Shown here in pieces: positions 15,545-15,581 of a DNA stretch of 15,581 nucleotides (positions are counted from its first letter, which is position 1; each line of letters opens with the position of its first letter). A program made the position numbers and the translations under genes. The DNA is taken from positions 1-15,581 of the forward strand of contig CAJUHM010000052.1 of NCBI GenBank assembly GCA_910586475.1. Reading direction: 5' to 3'. Under the pieces are notes generated by a model. It saw only the letters and a list, made by a program, of their open reading frames with translations, was not told the origin of the DNA and did no database searches. The DNA comes from an uncultured Muribaculaceae bacterium. GTDB lineage: Bacteria; Bacteroidota; Bacteroidia; Bacteroidales; Muribaculaceae.

Positions 15545-15581
15545 TTATATTTCGTCGAATTCGTAAAAGTGTTCGCCATTG
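15545..15581 (-). CDS. Possible C-terminal end of a gene running in from the right
   Basis: On the minus strand the last bases of the window read NGEHFYEFDEI and then TAA (15547-15545). The acidic/aromatic ending looks protein-like and the orientation would fit a gene upstream of prfB, but 11 codons are too few to name it. The other two minus-strand frames look less protein-like. Confidence 0.35.
   Translation of the reverse strand, partial: NGEHFYEFDEI

Overview
The window looks like a chromosomal segment of a gut-type Bacteroidales bacterium. Muribaculaceae or a close relative is my best guess, but the family is an inference. The evidence is the protein style of several genes, near-perfect Bacteroidota sigma promoters (TTTG, 19-20 nt, TAnnTTTG) upstream of araC-like, ndk, parE and prfB genes, and A-rich leaders with little or no Shine-Dalgarno sequence. 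It is mostly well-known housekeeping DNA. The less ordinary parts are the left 5 kb and the extreme right end.

Left part (1-4090). A cupin plus double carboxymuconolactone-decarboxylase-like protein, cut by the window start, runs convergently towards an AraC-family regulator. The regulator is divergent from a two-gene operon: a maltose/galactoside-type sugar O-acetyltransferase and an exported alpha/beta hydrolase whose reading frames overlap by ATGA. The regulator-operon gap carries two 17-bp direct repeats 52 bp apart, a plausible AraC-type operator. A 24-bp hairpin terminator closes the operon.

Middle (4090-6980). A roughly 465-nt stretch with no convincing gene is followed by a lone ECF-like sigma factor (+). 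Convergent to it are an exported M23 (LytM-type) peptidase with a Lys-rich tail and ndk (nucleoside diphosphate kinase), both on the minus strand.

Core operon (6983-13881, minus strand). One Bacteroidota promoter precedes parE, then coaD, an S41 C-terminal processing protease, ispD and recG. Junctions are overlaps of 20, 4 and 4 nt and then a 27-nt gap, so this is a tightly packed transcription unit mixing topoisomerase, CoA, protease, isoprenoid and recombination functions.

Right end (13980-15581). prfB (release factor 2) is on the minus strand and needs a programmed +1 frameshift at an in-frame UGA: AGGAGG, 3 nt, CTT TGA C. A protein prediction that starts at the internal Met at 15008 loses 52 residues. 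prfB has its own perfect promoter and a strong terminator. Upstream of it lies a 202-bp non-coding element bounded by perfect 16-bp inverted repeats (MITE-like or a structured intergenic repeat), then what looks like the last 11 codons of another minus-strand gene.

I found no CRISPR array, tRNA, rRNA, transposase, phage gene or recognisable defence system. The best candidates for something undescribed are the inverted-repeat element at 15294-15495 and the acetyltransferase/hydrolase/AraC module with its repeat operator.
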